A stretch of 53,517 nucleotides of DNA from DASRHT01 sp035293765 (GCA_035293765.1 DATGMF010000092.1:1-53517), one strand, 5' to 3'; positions 1 to 9,104 are shown, numbered from the stretch's first letter. Notes: a model not told the origin generated them from the sequence alone. Numbers and translations are program-made.

Positions 1-291
1 CCCAGGCAGATGACCTGGTGGATAGACGGCAGGTGGACAGGTGGTAACATTTGTAGCCAAGCCGCCCTAATGATCGTACGGCTTGTTTTCATCCAAGAGC
101 AGTATCTTCGAGGTGATGTGGTGTCCGCTTGTGGGCACGGCCATGCAGGTGCTACAGCGCGTCAGGCCCCTCTGCGAGGTGGCAGGCTCGGCAAAATTGA
201 GGTCCTCCTCTTTTCGGTTGGTTTAATAAGGAGAATGAAATGGTTTGCCTTTACGGAGGCAGGCCATTTTTTCATTACCTGGCGGGTTGCT
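1..291. other. Left-edge non-coding stretch
   Basis: The frame of the first gene stays open back to the window edge, but its translation here is low-complexity and unlike the amidohydrolase family. An AAGGAG sits at 228-233, one base before an in-frame ATG at 235, which is too close to serve it. I see no RNA gene, repeat or convincing promoter in this stretch. Confidence 0.4.
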
Positions 292-1131
292 ATGCTCATC
301 GATTTTCATACCCATATCTTCCCTCCCTCTATCTGTGAGCGGCGGGAGCAATACTGCAAACTTGACCCCTGGTTTAACTCCCTGTACGCTAATCCTCGCG
401 CCCATATGGCTACCGCCGAAGATCTTATCGCGGAAATGGATGCCTCGGGCGTGGACGCTGCCGTTACCTTCTCCTTCGGCTGGACTAACCATGATCTGAT
501 CAAAGAGACGAATAGCTACGTGATCGATGCCATGCGTCGCTATCCGCAGCGCCTCTATGGCATGGCGGTGCTCCAGCCTACAGCAGGCGCGGAGGCCGTA
601 CGCGAGTTGGAGCGTTGCGCGCAAGCTGGCATGATTGGCCTGGGCGAGCTGATGCCGCACGGCCAGGGCTACCGGCTGAGCGATATCCAGCTTCTTACAC
701 CATTGATGGAGGTTGCCCGGCACTATCAACTGCTTGTACTCTCACATTGCAGCGAACCGGTCGGCCATCTCTATCCTGGTAAAGGTGATGTCTCCCTCCA
801 GGATATCGTCGCTTTCCTCACCGCCTTCCCTGATATCCGTTTTATCGCGGCCCACTGGGGTGGAGGACTACCCTTCTATCATCTGATGCCAGAAGTTCAG
901 CGCGTCGCTGCCAATGTGTGGTATGATACGGCTGCAACTATTTATCTGTACCGCGACGCTATTTTTCCAATGGCGACCCAACTAATCGGAGCGGAGCGCA
1001 TCCTTTTCGCCAGCGATTACGGCCTAATACGCCAGCAGCGCATTATCGATCATATCAAGCAGGCAGGTCTGGCTAATGAGGCAGTGGAGCTGATCCTGGG
1101 CAAGAATGCGCAAAATTTATTGGGATTATAG
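292..1131 (+). CDS. Amidohydrolase-family protein (metal-dependent TIM-barrel hydrolase)
   Basis: This is a 279-residue protein of the amidohydrolase 2 type, whose members hydrolyse or decarboxylate small, often aromatic or carboxylated substrates with a divalent metal. The start MLIDFHTHIF supplies the first HxH metal ligands (H6, H8). Further ligands are likely the His in LSHCSE, the His in AAHWGGG and the Asp in FASDYG near the C-terminus, all in the usual order. I chose the ATG at 292 because the family normally begins with this strand; the Shine-Dalgarno is weak (GGCGGG), so a start at 235 is possible. It lies 11 bases before the metallo-hydrolase gene and is probably cotranscribed with it. 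The substrate cannot be read from the sequence. Confidence 0.82.
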   Translation: MLIDFHTHIFPPSICERREQYCKLDPWFNSLYANPRAHMATAEDLIAEMDASGVDAAVTFSFGWTNHDLIKETNSYVIDAMRRYPQRLYGMAVLQPTAGAEAVRELERCAQAGMIGLGELMPHGQGYRLSDIQLLTPLMEVARHYQLLVLSHCSEPVGHLYPGKGDVSLQDIVAFLTAFPDIRFIAAHWGGGLPFYHLMPEVQRVAANVWYDTAATIYLYRDAIFPMATQLIGAERILFASDYGLIRQQRIIDHIKQAGLANEAVELILGKNAQNLLGL

Positions 1132-1142
1132 GTATCATTATC

Positions 1143-2042
1143 ATGCGTGTGGTTTCATTAGGGAGCGGCAGCAGCGGCAATGCGCTGCTGGTCGAGGCGG
1201 GACCCCAGGGACGGACGAAACTGCTGATTGACGCTGGCCTGAGTGGCCGCGTGATCGTCGAACGATTGCGTCTGGTAGGCGTTCATCCCTCTCAACTACA
1301 CGGCGTCCTGCTTACCCATGAACATAGCGATCACATCCAGGGCCTGCCTTTGTTGATGAAACGCTATGCCATACCCGCGATTGCCGATCCTCGTACCTAT
1401 AAAGCTTTTGAAGAATATCTCTCCCCCGGCGTGACGCGTACAGATGCGGGCAAGCTGGCTCCAGCTATCGATGATATGGATATTGGTCCGGTGGCTCAGG
1501 AGCGGGCGCTATCATTGGAAGTCGGCTCGCAGCGTATGATTGGTGATATCGAGGTGACATCATTTCCCGTCTCGCATGACGCTGTTGCTCCCTGCGGCTA
1601 CCTGCTAAGAGCTGGCGGCTGCCGCGTCTGCGTGGCGATTGATAGCGGCGAGGTGACGCCCGCGATGCTGGCAATGATGCATCATGCCGATCTGCTCGTT
1701 CTGGAGTCAAATCATGATCGCGAGCGCCTCTTGCGCGGTCCCTATCCTGAGGTGCTAAAGCGTCGTATCCTCAGTTCCACCGGCCATCTCTCCAACGACC
1801 AGGCTGCGGAGGCTGTATTGCGTGTCTGGCGTCCCGATAGCGTCCGCTGGCTCTGGCTCTCGCACCTCAGCCGTACCAACAATACTCCCCTGCTCGCCCT
1901 CAAAAATATGCGCACGCGCCTGCAGGAGGCCCGCGCCAACCTTGCCCAGATCCACATCTCCGCCCTTCCTCCCGATATGGGAGGCGTCTGGGATTCTACC
2001 CAACTCTGGCACACCCCATCGTTGTGGGAAATGCAACGCTGA
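1143..2042 (+). CDS. MBL-fold metallo-hydrolase, WalJ/YycJ-like
   Basis: This 299-residue protein opens with LGSGSSGNALLVEA, the hallmark N-terminus of the YycJ/WalJ branch of the metallo-beta-lactamase fold. The dinuclear metal site is visible: THEHSDH (H59, H61, D63, H64), then SHD in mid-protein, AIDSG, and a late STGHLSN histidine. YycJ-type proteins are linked in Firmicutes to the WalRK system and proposed to be nucleases; here no walRK genes are nearby, so a general phosphodiesterase or nuclease role is the safest reading. It follows the amidohydrolase by 11 bases and ends 15 bases before a convergent gene. Confidence 0.85.
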   Translation: MRVVSLGSGSSGNALLVEAGPQGRTKLLIDAGLSGRVIVERLRLVGVHPSQLHGVLLTHEHSDHIQGLPLLMKRYAIPAIADPRTYKAFEEYLSPGVTRTDAGKLAPAIDDMDIGPVAQERALSLEVGSQRMIGDIEVTSFPVSHDAVAPCGYLLRAGGCRVCVAIDSGEVTPAMLAMMHHADLLVLESNHDRERLLRGPYPEVLKRRILSSTGHLSNDQAAEAVLRVWRPDSVRWLWLSHLSRTNNTPLLALKNMRTRLQEARANLAQIHISALPPDMGGVWDSTQLWHTPSLWEMQR

Positions 2043-2057
2043 TTTCAGTACCGCTCA

Positions 2058-2933
2058 TTAGACGAGCGGACCCCTGAGGAGACGGAAATCGCGATTGGTC
2101 TCCCAGATGGTTTTGAGTTGAGCAAAGTTCTCGTCAGGATGCTGTAAAAGACGCGCGAAAGCATCGAGTTCTTGCAGTTTTTGTTCGTTGCTGCCGTCGA
2201 AATCGGAGGCCATAAACTCCGAGTAGTGCGTGTAGGGGATTTCGTTATTCATCAGGCAATGAAAATCGCAGAGAACTTGAGCTCCAAGCTCGTCCAGGTA
2301 GGTGGGGCCGTGAATGCGGTAGGCGTTCGGATCTTTGCTACCGGAGCGTATACCAAGCCAGACGTTCGCGGCGAAATCGAAGACATCCGGCGGCATATCG
2401 AAGGGGTCGAAGGGGTGACTTTCGAGCGCGGTGTCGGCGTCGATGGTGATCCAGCGCTTCGAAGGGGCATGCCAGTATTGCGTGATCCAGTGATCTTCGA
2501 TATGGTCAGAAGGAATATAGGGAGCATAGCCAGCACGAACGCGGGCGGCAATGCCTCTTGATTTCAAGATCGAGGCCATGAGAATGGCAACAAAACGGCA
2601 GGTGAGGATAAGTTTATGCCCTTCTGCCCGGTCGGCAACAAAGCCGCGTGGGTCTCGACGATAGAGTTCAGCGAGCATGGCAGGGGCGGTCGGGAAGTAA
2701 TCATCCTCCCCTTGACGATACCAGGGCACTTTGTCCATATCGCCATAGGCAGAATTGACATCAGAGCCTTTGCGTCCGCTATAGAGCACCATCTTATGAA
2801 TGATTTGCTGCTTCAAGAGACGACCCGCCTCCGCAATATCGGCAGGGAGATCGCGTTGTAAGCGTTCCTGGTAGAGACCAGGGAAGGTAAAGGGGCTGAA
2901 AGAGCGATAATGGTTGAGCAAGGCATCCTGCAT
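2058..2933 (-). CDS. Transglutaminase-like superfamily protein
   Basis: This 291-residue protein has the layout of a transglutaminase/protease core: a Cys within TCRFVAILMASILKSRGI (C112), a His in EDHWITQYW (H148) and an Asp in WITIDAD (about D165). The hydrophobic helix after the Cys and the following RVRAGYAPYI strand are typical of the fold. There is no signal peptide or membrane segment, so it is probably cytoplasmic. The ATG at 2933 was chosen over a longer frame because AAAGGA stands about ten bases upstream and the upstream translation is low-complexity. Members of this fold act as amidases, proteases or peptide-modifying enzymes; its substrate is unknown. Confidence 0.72.
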   Translation of the reverse strand: MQDALLNHYRSFSPFTFPGLYQERLQRDLPADIAEAGRLLKQQIIHKMVLYSGRKGSDVNSAYGDMDKVPWYRQGEDDYFPTAPAMLAELYRRDPRGFVADRAEGHKLILTCRFVAILMASILKSRGIAARVRAGYAPYIPSDHIEDHWITQYWHAPSKRWITIDADTALESHPFDPFDMPPDVFDFAANVWLGIRSGSKDPNAYRIHGPTYLDELGAQVLCDFHCLMNNEIPYTHYSEFMASDFDGSNEQKLQELDAFARLLQHPDENFAQLKTIWETNRDFRLLRGPLV

Positions 2934-3174
2934 AAGGGAGCTATCCTTTCTGATGATAGGTGATTGGTAAGAATGTGGTCGTTTTCTATCTCCAATAGTA
3001 GCAGCCAATCCCTGCCAGCCCCTGTCAGGATCTTGGCGCGAACTCATATTTGCGGAAACCTGGCGCGAGCCTCCGCTCAGTAGATGCAGCCAGCGTATGT
3101 TGCAATGGGTGTTTTTAGTGTATGATAAGCACGATACCTTTTCTTTTTCGATGATTGTAGTAAGGAGCGCGACC

Positions 3175-3546
3175 TTGTTCAAAAAGATTGATTGCGTGAT
3201 GATCCGCGTCCCGAATGTTGAAGAGGCGGCGAGCTATTACGCGGAGGTGTTCGGGCTGCGTCCAGGCTGGAGCGGGGATGACTCGATTGGTTTGAACTTT
3301 CCAGAGACGGACGCGGAGATTGTGCTGCACAATGATCCTGGTATCCCCTCGTCAGCGGAGGTGCATTACCTGGTCGAAGATGTGGTTGCGGTGGTGCAGG
3401 ATTACTCTGCGAAGGGGTGCCGCGTGCTGGTCGAGCCCTTTGATATCACCATCGGCAAGTGCGCCGTGATCCAGGACCCGTTCGGGACGCGGCTGTGCAT
3501 CCTCGATATGACGAAGGGGCCACGCCCGCTAAACCTATTGCCGTAG
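3175..3546 (+). CDS. VOC (glyoxalase/bleomycin-resistance fold) protein
   Basis: This 123-residue single-domain vicinal-oxygen-chelate protein has two beta-alpha-beta-beta-beta halves: KKIDCVMIRVPNVEEAASYYAEVFGL and then VHYLVEDVVAVVQDYSAKGCRV ending in VIQDPFGTRLCILD. The start is most likely the TTG at 3175, because AAGGAG at 3162-3167 is spaced seven bases from it; an ATG at 3151 lacks such a site. The usual metal-binding His and Glu are not clearly present, so it may bind rather than transform a ligand. Its TAG stop is part of a GTAGGG repeat. It is divergent from the transglutaminase-like gene. Confidence 0.72.
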   Translation: MFKKIDCVMIRVPNVEEAASYYAEVFGLRPGWSGDDSIGLNFPETDAEIVLHNDPGIPSSAEVHYLVEDVVAVVQDYSAKGCRVLVEPFDITIGKCAVIQDPFGTRLCILDMTKGPRPLNLLP

Positions 3547-3577
3547 GGATCATCCCTTGCGGTTGCCCTGCCCCTAC
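3543..3577. repeat. GTAGGGGC-type palindromic repeat (family A) at the VOC stop codon
   Basis: The element begins GTAGGGAT and ends GCCCCTAC, with the shared inner phrase TTGCGGTTGCCC. The TAG of the preceding gene lies inside its first four bases. The same family recurs at 7735, 25077, 26640, 27339, 38004, 38131, 41482 and 41649. Confidence 0.75.
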
Positions 3578-3616
3578 AAACATTATGGTTGTTACCGTAA
3601 CACCGGAACAGAAAGC

Positions 3617-3844
3617 TTGCATCACGTAGGAGCTTTATTGTATAGTATACATAACTATATTTGGGGCCACAAGGATGTGACCTGCGCAAAAAAGGCCACT
3701 GGGTCGTCGCCTTCCTAGATAACAATATATGAGGTCCATAAGAGGGAGCCGAGACTCATACGACGCGACCGTCTCGCGGTTCGAGCCATCCCTGCTGAAT
3801 CCTTCCCTGGTTGCCATGCAGACACTGACTTAGGAGGTCGTTTA
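3617..3844 (+). promoter_or_regulatory. Promoter and about 200-nt leader of the liv operon
   Basis: A sigma70-like promoter is visible: TTGCAT (3617-3622), an 18-base spacer, TATAGT (3641-3646). The -10 region forms an inverted repeat, TATAGT with ACTATA (3654-3659), which could be an operator. The rest of the leader to the livF start is non-coding; a possible hairpin pairs CGAGAC (3750-3755) with GTCTCG (3771-3776). I recognise no riboswitch class. Confidence 0.5.
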
Positions 3845-4636
3845 ATGCTGCTTCTCCAGGACATTGCCGTAACCTATCAGAATACGGTGCCCGCCATCCA
3901 CGATATCTCGCTAGAAGTCCCTGACAAATCGATTGTAGCTCTGCTCGGAGCGAACGGCGCGGGCAAGACTACCACCCTGCGCACGATTTCCGGCCTGTTG
4001 AAACTCCATAACGCCAGCATTGTGCATGGCTCCGTCCTGTTCGATGGCGAGCACATTGACCGCTTGAGCGCGTCCGAACGCGTCCGGCGCGGCATCGCTC
4101 AGGTGCTGGAGGGACGACGGCTCTTCGCGGAACTGACTGTTGATGAGAACCTGCAAACGGGCGCGATTACTTCACGCGACGCCGCAGCAGTGCGCCGCGC
4201 CTATGAGCGCGTGATGGAGCTGTTTCCGGCCCTGCGCGAACGTCGCAAAAGTCCTGCCGGCTACCTCTCCGGTGGGGAGCAGCAAATGGTTGCCATCGGG
4301 CGCGCTCTGATGGCAAACCCCAAACTCTTATTGCTCGACGAGCCTTCGCTGGGCCTGGCCCCCTTCATGGTGCAGCAGATTCGCAATATCATCGTCGAGA
4401 TTAACGCCGGTGGCACCGCCGTCCTGCTGATCGAGCAGAACGCACAAATGGCCCTCTCTATTGCCCATCACGGCTACGTCATGGACGCGGGCAAGATCGT
4501 GATGGCAAAACCGGCTGCCGAGTTGCTGCAAGATGAGGGCGTGCGCAAATTTTATTTAGGCTTACACGAAGGGGGCGAGCGCAGTAATATGGGAACAGCC
4601 CGCCAGCGTCGCCCCGAAAGGAGATGGGCTATATGA
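3845..4636 (+). CDS. livF: ABC importer ATP-binding protein, LivF type
   Basis: This is one of the two ATPase subunits of a branched-chain amino acid/amide family (HAAT) importer, acting at the cytoplasmic face of the membrane. The 263-residue protein shows Walker A GANGAGKTT, the signature YLSGGEQQMVAIGRAL, Walker B LLLLDEPSLGLAP and a switch His region. Length and the ELTVDENL segment fit LivF rather than LivG. A good Shine-Dalgarno (AGGAGG) precedes the ATG. It is the first gene of a five-gene set and its stop overlaps the livG start as ATGA. The cargo may be an amino acid, amide, urea or aromatic acid; sequence alone does not decide. Confidence 0.93.
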   Translation: MLLLQDIAVTYQNTVPAIHDISLEVPDKSIVALLGANGAGKTTTLRTISGLLKLHNASIVHGSVLFDGEHIDRLSASERVRRGIAQVLEGRRLFAELTVDENLQTGAITSRDAAAVRRAYERVMELFPALRERRKSPAGYLSGGEQQMVAIGRALMANPKLLLLDEPSLGLAPFMVQQIRNIIVEINAGGTAVLLIEQNAQMALSIAHHGYVMDAGKIVMAKPAAELLQDEGVRKFYLGLHEGGERSNMGTARQRRPERRWAI

Positions 4637-5508
4637 GCGATGTGTCCGCCGAGGAAACCCCCTCCGGTGCTGCCGTTGCCTCCACCCCCTTGCTCTCAAT
4701 CGATAATATCTCCGTGCGCTTCGCGGGCGTCACGGCGCTGGCGGATGTCTCCTTTGAGGTCCTGCCAGGCGAACTCTTTGCCGTCATCGGCCCCAACGGC
4801 GCGGGCAAAACGTCGCTGTTCAATGTCCTCTCGCGTGTCTACCAGCCAGCCGCCGGTCGCGTCACCTTTGCCGGCATGGATCTGCTCAAGCTCAAAACTC
4901 ACCAGACGGCCCGCGTCGGCATTGCCCGCACGTTCCAGAACCTGGGTCAATTCCCGAATACCACCGTCATGGACTACCTGCTGCTGGGCCGCCATACCCG
5001 CATGCGTAGCGGCATCCTGGCCGGCGGCTTCTATCTCGGCAGAGCCAGCAGGGAAGAGAAGGAGCATCGCACATACTGCATGCATCTGCTTGAATTGCTG
5101 GGGCTGGCACATTTACAAGACGTTCCTTTGCACGTCCTGCCTCACGGGCTGCAAAAGCGAGCCGACCTCGCGCGTGCGCTGGCGCTGCAACCCAGGCTGC
5201 TACTGCTCGATGAGCCGGTGGCGGGCATGAACCTTGAGGAGACGGAGGATATCGCGGCTGTCATTCTGGATATCAAGGAGCAGCTTGGCATCACCCAGAT
5301 CCTGGTCGAGCACGATATGGCGCTGGTCATGGGCATTGCTGACCGCGTGCTGGTGCTTGATTTCGGACGCGTTATCGCGCAGGGGACGCCGGCGGAGGTC
5401 CAGGCCAATCCAGACGTGATCAAGGCATACCTGGGCGAAGAGCTATTTCAGTATCCTCAAGCGGATCGAGATAGCCACCGGCTCCCCGCCGCGCCCCTTG
5501 AGGAGTAG
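4633..5508 (+). CDS. livG: ABC importer ATP-binding protein, LivG type
   Basis: This 291-residue second ATPase has Walker A GPNGAGKTS, the LivG-typical VGIARTFQN segment, a signature-like LPHGLQKRADLARAL (the usual SGGQ is replaced by PHGL, a common LivG variant) and Walker B LLLLDEPVAGMN. The start at 4633 is preferred to an ATG at 4624: the AAAGGAG at 4617-4623 touches the earlier ATG but is nine bases from this one, and it gives the ATGA overlap with livF expected of translational coupling. It is cotranscribed with livF, livH and livM. Confidence 0.92.
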   Translation: MSDVSAEETPSGAAVASTPLLSIDNISVRFAGVTALADVSFEVLPGELFAVIGPNGAGKTSLFNVLSRVYQPAAGRVTFAGMDLLKLKTHQTARVGIARTFQNLGQFPNTTVMDYLLLGRHTRMRSGILAGGFYLGRASREEKEHRTYCMHLLELLGLAHLQDVPLHVLPHGLQKRADLARALALQPRLLLLDEPVAGMNLEETEDIAAVILDIKEQLGITQILVEHDMALVMGIADRVLVLDFGRVIAQGTPAEVQANPDVIKAYLGEELFQYPQADRDSHRLPAAPLEE

Positions 5509-5534
5509 TATAATATCAAACCCGAAGATGTCAA
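5507..5534 (-). promoter_or_regulatory. Minus-strand sigma70-like promoter in a duplicated 43-bp element
   Basis: Read on the minus strand, TTGACA (5529-5534) is followed after 16 bases by TATACT (5507-5512). It would transcribe antisense through livG. The surrounding 43 bases (5497-5539) match a second copy at 26012-26055 with only scattered changes. Confidence 0.45.
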
Positions 5535-5547
5535 GCGGAGAGGAAGC

Positions 5548-6447
5548 ATGGCATATTTTATTCAGCTTGCGTTCGCAGGCATTGCTCTGGGCTGCATCTA
5601 TGCGCTCATTGGGCTTGGCTTCTCTATTATCTTCAAAGCCAGCGGCGTCATTAACTTTGCGCAGGGCGAGATGCTCATGGTGGGAGCCTATATCATCTCG
5701 TCGGGCGTCTTTGAATGGCACCTGGGCTTTTTCCCAGCTCTTATCCTGGGCATCGTGCTAACCGTCGCCATCGGCCTGCTTTTCGAGCGGTTCATCCTCT
5801 GGCGTATGGTTGGGCGTCCGGTATTTTCGATCCTGATGATCACCATCGGCCTTGATACGCTGCTGCGCACGGCGGTGATTGTGCGCTGGGGCTCCAATCC
5901 CGTCCCGCCAGGCACGCCCTTCGAGATCAATAGCGGCATCAATTTTGGCGGCGTTCACTTTGGCGCGAACGACCTGTGGACCATCATCGTGACGGTGCTG
6001 CTCTGCATCGCGCTCTACTTCTTTTTCCAGTCCACCAAATACGGCCTGGCGATGCGTGCCACCGCCATCGATCAGGAGGCGGCGCTGGCGATGGGCATCA
6101 ACATCCGCACCGTCAATATGCTGGCGTGGGGCATCTCAGCCGCGATTGCCACGATTGGCGGCGTTTTCCTGGCGACCAAAGCCGTTGCCATTGATCCGAC
6201 ACTGGGCGGCGTGGCGCTGCTGGCCTTCCCCGCGATCATCCTGGGCGGAGTCGATTCCGTCAGTGGAGCGGTGGTTGGTGGCATCATCATCGGTCTGGCA
6301 GAGGTGCTTACGGCAGGGTACGAGAGCCATTTCGTCTCTATCATCGGCGCGGGCTTTCACGAAATTGCCCCTTACTTGATTATGCTGCTGGTGCTGTTTA
6401 TCCGGCCCTATGGCCTCTTCGGCACGCGAAAGGTGGAGCGCATATGA
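5548..6447 (+). CDS. livH: Branched-chain amino acid/amide-type ABC permease, LivH type
   Basis: This 299-residue integral membrane protein forms half of the importer's translocation path. It opens with FIQLAFAGIALGCIYALIGLG and continues FSIIFKASGVINFAQGEMLM, the conserved LivH stretch. About eight hydrophobic segments can be counted, and the cytoplasmic loop AMRATAIDQEAALAMGIN is the expected contact with the ATPases. The ATG has a GAGAGGAAG Shine-Dalgarno. It is 39 bases after livG and overlaps livM by four bases (ATGA). Confidence 0.93.
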   Translation: MAYFIQLAFAGIALGCIYALIGLGFSIIFKASGVINFAQGEMLMVGAYIISSGVFEWHLGFFPALILGIVLTVAIGLLFERFILWRMVGRPVFSILMITIGLDTLLRTAVIVRWGSNPVPPGTPFEINSGINFGGVHFGANDLWTIIVTVLLCIALYFFFQSTKYGLAMRATAIDQEAALAMGINIRTVNMLAWGISAAIATIGGVFLATKAVAIDPTLGGVALLAFPAIILGGVDSVSGAVVGGIIIGLAEVLTAGYESHFVSIIGAGFHEIAPYLIMLLVLFIRPYGLFGTRKVERI

Positions 6448-7679
6448 GTGTCTCGACTTCCACAAAGCCCGCGACCGACAAAGCCGTGGCGAGCGCCGCA
6501 CCTACTCGTTTGCTTGGGACGCCCGCACGCCGCTTCATCCTGATCATCGCCGTGATCATTGTGGCGATCTTTTTCCTGGTTGCTGGCGACGATTTGATGA
6601 CCATCGCCAATGACACGCTGGTGGCGGCCATCGCGGCACTGGCGCTCAATGTGCTCTCGGGCTACACGGGGCAGGTCTCGCTGGGCATTGCGTTTTTCAT
6701 GGCCATCGGAGCCTATACCGCCGCCTGGCTGGGTGGTGCGCCGCCGCAGGGTCCGCACGATCCGCTGGGTCTGGGGCTCTCGTTTTTCATCTGGCTGCCA
6801 GCCGCGGGCATCGTCGCCGCCATTGTTGGGGCCATCGTCGGGCCGAGCGCACTACGCCTCAAAGACTTCTACCTGGGCATCGTCACGCTGGCCCTGATCT
6901 TCATCGGTCATCATATCTTCTTTAATGCTACCGGCATCACCGGAGGGCCACAGGGGCGAACCTTCCCCGTCCCTGTTATTGGCAACTTCTCGTTTGATCA
7001 GCAAAATGACATCCCTGGCACCGGCTTCGCCCTGACTTCGGGGCAGGATTTCTTTCTGCTGCTGTTGCTCATACTCACCCTCTCCGCTCTCTTTGTCAAC
7101 AACGTCATGCGCACGCGAGCGGGACGCGCGTTTCAGGCGGTACGTGACAACGAGATAGGAGCTTCCATCATGGGGGTAAACCTTTTTGAAGCGAAGATGG
7201 GCGCGTTCATTTTCTCGTCATTCCTGGCAGGCATCGCGGGGGCCTTGCTGGCCTCGGTCAACCGTTACGTTGTGCCTGATTACTGGAATCTGACCCTCTC
7301 GATCCAGTTTATTGCGGCCATCATTATCGGTGGAGTTGCCAGCGTCTGGGGCTCAATTCTGGGAGCAACCTTTGTCTTCGCGCTCCCCCTGCTGATTGAT
7401 CGCTTCTCGCTGCTGCCGCCCAGCACCAGCTCGGTGGGGCTACAGAGCGGCGATCTTAACGCCATCATCTACGGCGTGCTCATCTTCGCCTTCCTGCTCT
7501 TCGAGCCAGGAGGGATCGTCGGATTGGTACGCCGCAGCGTGGCCCTGACCAGGAGATTTTACCCATCAGGCGGTGAAGGAGGTGAACTGGCTGAGACGAC
7601 AGATGTATCCGTTCCCGCAGCGGACATGCCGCTCAATGTTGATCACCCGCCATTGACCCAAAGCGATTCTTCGCAGTGA
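6444..7679 (+). CDS. livM: Branched-chain amino acid/amide-type ABC permease, LivM type
   Basis: This 411-residue second permease subunit shows the LivM phrase ALNVLSGYTGQVSLGIAFFM after an N-terminal membrane segment, and the ATPase-contact loop AFQAVRDNEIGASIMGVN. The end of the membrane domain, VASVWGSILGATFVFALPLL, is also typical. A roughly 40-residue hydrophilic C-terminal tail beyond the last membrane segment is longer than in many homologues. The start overlaps livH. Confidence 0.93.
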   Translation: MSVSTSTKPATDKAVASAAPTRLLGTPARRFILIIAVIIVAIFFLVAGDDLMTIANDTLVAAIAALALNVLSGYTGQVSLGIAFFMAIGAYTAAWLGGAPPQGPHDPLGLGLSFFIWLPAAGIVAAIVGAIVGPSALRLKDFYLGIVTLALIFIGHHIFFNATGITGGPQGRTFPVPVIGNFSFDQQNDIPGTGFALTSGQDFFLLLLLILTLSALFVNNVMRTRAGRAFQAVRDNEIGASIMGVNLFEAKMGAFIFSSFLAGIAGALLASVNRYVVPDYWNLTLSIQFIAAIIIGGVASVWGSILGATFVFALPLLIDRFSLLPPSTSSVGLQSGDLNAIIYGVLIFAFLLFEPGGIVGLVRRSVALTRRFYPSGGEGGELAETTDVSVPAADMPLNVDHPPLTQSDSSQ

Positions 7680-7734
7680 GACGTGCATTTATTCTTCGCA
7701 ATCAACCATAGTATCCTGAAACGTTTCGCATTCC

Positions 7735-7760
7735 GTAGGGGCAATCCCTCGCGGTTGCCC
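7735..7760. repeat. Family A repeat between livM and the binding-protein gene
   Basis: It begins GTAGGGGCAATCCC and ends GCGGTTGCCC. It lies within the 100-base gap upstream of the substrate-binding protein gene and lacks the distal GCCCCTAC arm seen in full copies. Confidence 0.7.
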
Positions 7761-7779
7761 TCAATGAGAGGTGTAACAC

Positions 7780-9045
7780 ATGGCGATTAAAAGACCGTTC
7801 CACGCCTATGTTCTGCTGCTCGGCCTGGCTCTGATCATACTCTCAGGCTGCGCTAGCAGTAGCACGGGCAACACTGACCAGAATGCTATCAAGGCGGGGG
7901 TCGGCGTTGATCTCGCGCACAAAACAATTACGTTGGGCATCCTTTCCCCATTCTCAGGACCGGTCGCGGACCCGATTGGCAAGCCGCTGGCCCGTGGAGT
8001 CGAGACCTTTTTCAAGTCCGTCAATGATCGCGGCGGCATCGATGGCTTCAAGGTCCAATTTGTTGAAAAGGATACACAGTATAGCCCACAGTTGCAGGTG
8101 GAGCAGTACAACCAGATCCACAACCAGGTGCTGATGATTGCCGATAGTCTGGGCACTCCTACGACCTTCGCGATCAAGGATCTGGCAACAACCGACCATA
8201 TGCTGGTCTCCGCTGCCACGCTCTCCTCCGACCTGACGCGCGAGAAGTACATCGTGCTGGTCGGCACTCCGTATCGTTTACAGACCGAGAATGCCTTCGA
8301 TTATGTTGTCAATAAGCTCGGCATTAAGAATCCTGTCACCGGCATCATTTATCAAAACGATGACTATGGACAGGACGGGCTGACAGGATATAAAGAGGCA
8401 ATCGCGGCCTATGGGTTACACGATGTGGCGCAGACCTCATTTGCGGCCACGGCCACCGACTTCACCGCTCAGGTTTCGCAGTTGAAGGCAGCCGGGGCGA
8501 AGTATGTGTTCATGACCAGCACCCCCACAGCGACGGCGCAGATTATCGGCACAGCTCACGCTCTGGGCTACGATCCGCAGTGGATTTTGCAGAGTCCGGC
8601 CTTCTCGACCGGCCTGCTGAAAGTGCCCGCGCTGGTGCCGCTGCTGAGCAAAGCCTGGATCGTCAGCCAGGGAGCCGTCTGGGGCGATACCAGCGCGCCC
8701 GGCATGGTTTCCTTGCTTAACGATGTGAAAAAGTACGCCCCCGACCAGACGCCCGACGGCTTCTTCCAGTTCGGCTATACCGAGTCTATGGTGACGTACG
8801 CGATTCTGAAGAAAGCAGCCGATAATCACGACCTGACGCGTGATGGGCTTTTCAATGCCTTCCAGTCGCTGCGCAACGTGAATCTGGGTGGGCTCTATCC
8901 CAATGCCAGTTATGGCTCAACGCCCAATGAGCGCGTCCCAACCCGCGACAACGTCATGTACCAGATCGATCCGACGCAGCCTACGGGCATCCGCGCGCTA
9001 AGCCCCGACTTCGTCGGCGACGCTGCCAAGAAATCGCAGTTCTAA
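7780..9045 (+). CDS. ABC importer substrate-binding lipoprotein, LivK-like
   Basis: This 421-residue extracytoplasmic receptor belongs to the periplasmic-binding-protein type 1 fold of HAAT importers. A lipoprotein signal ends in LILSGC (C24), so the mature protein is anchored to the outside of the membrane. The mature part starts ITLGILSPFSGPVADPIGKPLARGV, the usual N-lobe opening; GIIYQNDDYGQDGLTGYKEA is the second-lobe counterpart. It follows livM by 100 bases and is followed by a strong hairpin terminator, closing the operon. The specificity may be for amino acids, amides or aromatic acids. Confidence 0.9.
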   Translation: MAIKRPFHAYVLLLGLALIILSGCASSSTGNTDQNAIKAGVGVDLAHKTITLGILSPFSGPVADPIGKPLARGVETFFKSVNDRGGIDGFKVQFVEKDTQYSPQLQVEQYNQIHNQVLMIADSLGTPTTFAIKDLATTDHMLVSAATLSSDLTREKYIVLVGTPYRLQTENAFDYVVNKLGIKNPVTGIIYQNDDYGQDGLTGYKEAIAAYGLHDVAQTSFAATATDFTAQVSQLKAAGAKYVFMTSTPTATAQIIGTAHALGYDPQWILQSPAFSTGLLKVPALVPLLSKAWIVSQGAVWGDTSAPGMVSLLNDVKKYAPDQTPDGFFQFGYTESMVTYAILKKAADNHDLTRDGLFNAFQSLRNVNLGGLYPNASYGSTPNERVPTRDNVMYQIDPTQPTGIRALSPDFVGDAAKKSQF

Positions 9046-9063
9046 CCGCTCCTTTCTCTCTAA

Positions 9064-9104
9064 AAGAAACTGCCCTTTACCCATGAGGCAAGGGGCAGTT
9101 TCTT
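9064..9104. terminator. Bidirectional hairpin terminator after the liv operon
   Basis: Perfect 12-base arms AAGAAACTGCCC (9064-9075) and GGGCAGTTTCTT (9093-9104) enclose a 17-base loop. It sits between the convergent liv operon and the small minus-strand gene. The flanking A- and T-rich ends suit termination in both directions. Confidence 0.75.

Noticed and set aside
10..291. Long N-terminal extension of the first amidohydrolase frame
   Set aside because: It is unlike the family, and the HTH motif normally lies within the first ten residues, as it does from 292.
2172..2561. Plus-strand frame opposite the transglutaminase-like gene
   Set aside because: The opposite strand encodes the Cys-His-Asp core, so this frame is a shadow.
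3740..3800. tRNA-like GGTTCGAG and paired GAGAC/GTCTC in the liv leader
   Set aside because: No 5-bp T-stem, acceptor stem or anticodon arm can be drawn around it.
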